A stretch of 53,655 nucleotides of DNA from Niabella sp. GTDB lineage: Bacteria > Bacteroidota > Bacteroidia > Chitinophagales > Chitinophagaceae. Each line of letters starts with the position of its first letter. Position 1 is the stretch's first letter. The stretch covers positions 1-53,655 of the forward strand of contig JAGIAT010000020.1 in assembly GCA_017744715.1 (NCBI GenBank). Reading direction: 5' to 3'. The notes below the pieces were generated by a model. It was not told the origin of the DNA, did no database searches, and was given only the letters and a program-made list of their open reading frames with translations. A program made the translations under genes and the position numbers. Positions 53,561 through 53,655 of the stretch are shown piece by piece.

Positions 53561-53590
53561 TTAAATACCAAATAGCTAATTCTAAATCTC
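53561..53590. repeat. TTAAATACCAAATAGCTAATTCTAAATC low-complexity spacer
   Basis: A short run of the TAAATACCAAA / TTCTAAAT words, directly after the MFS stop and before the terminal repeat. It is of the same class as the spacers in the pnt operon. Confidence 0.55.
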
Positions 53591-53600
53591 GGAACTCGAA

Positions 53601-53655
53601 TTACTGGTGTCCGGTAAAAACAGTTGTTTTGTTTTTGATGCCGGTCAAAGCGAGT
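53601..53655. repeat. Right copy of the 55-bp terminal inverted repeat
   Basis: Exact reverse complement of bases 1-55. The sequence TTACTGGTGTCCGGTAAAAA begins it and GCCGGTCAAAGCGAGT ends it. The mismatch begins at 53600. See the left copy for interpretation. Confidence 0.9.

Noticed and set aside
1..53655. Composite transposon or integrated element bounded by the terminal repeats
   Set aside because: No transposase, integrase or target duplication is seen, and the content is core metabolism. An assembly-boundary repeat explains the ends better.

Overview
The window reads as a chromosomal contig from a member of the Bacteroidota, most likely a Chitinophagaceae-type soil or environmental bacterium. 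The evidence is a SusC/SusD glycan-uptake pair, an HTCS-type sensor with Reg_prop repeats, several glycan-degrading families typical of this phylum, weak or absent Shine-Dalgarno sequences, and the recF / TPR protein / ribH neighbourhood seen in Bacteroidota. The genus is not assigned. The first and last 55 bases are exact reverse complements of each other, and the match stops exactly at base 55, so the window is probably one whole assembled contig bounded by a single repeat.

Region 1 (about 75-22114) is a polysaccharide utilization locus in two minus-strand operons. The first runs IPT/NHL lipoprotein, SusC, SusD, DUF1735-type lipoprotein, DUF4488-like protein and a GH123-like hydrolase. The second runs a glutaminase-A-like multidomain protein, a GH127-like beta-L-arabinofuranosidase, a GH92 alpha-mannosidase and a response regulator. 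The sensor kinase half of an HTCS is on the plus strand between them. Its receiver/AraC half is a separate gene facing it. Both operon leaders carry an RTGTCTCAAT-like motif, a candidate binding site for that regulator.

Region 2 (22115-33234) starts with five degenerate 110-112 bp tandem repeats. It continues with housekeeping and transport genes: an AI-2E family permease, an RsmF-like rRNA methyltransferase, a three-gene proton-translocating transhydrogenase operon (pntAA-pntAB-pntB), tpx, a TMEM175-like channel, an O-methyltransferase, and thyA / four-helix-bundle protein / folA. Many of the short gaps here hold low-complexity CTAAATACCAAA-type DNA.

Region 3 (33235-43215) starts with four 156-bp tandem repeats. 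It then holds a TPR protein, an Rrf2 regulator with an NAD(P)-binding partner (both preceded by matching TGTAAT-N7-ATTACA palindromes), a GMC oxidoreductase with its gluconate-dehydrogenase-subunit-3 partner, proline dehydrogenase, an acyl-CoA thioesterase, an FMN reductase and a small lipoprotein.

Region 4 (43216-53559) holds a TrpB2-like enzyme, a nitrilase-family hydrolase, a LutA-like Fe-S protein, ribH, a membrane-anchored TPR protein, pdhA, recF, a DUF5009/HGSNAT-like membrane protein, aroQ and an MFS transporter. No rRNA, tRNA, CRISPR array, transposase or phage gene was recognised. The most distinctive features are the split, convergent HTCS with its candidate operators, the Rrf2 operator pair, the LacI-type boxes and the two tandem-repeat arrays. 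No wholly new system can be claimed from sequence alone.
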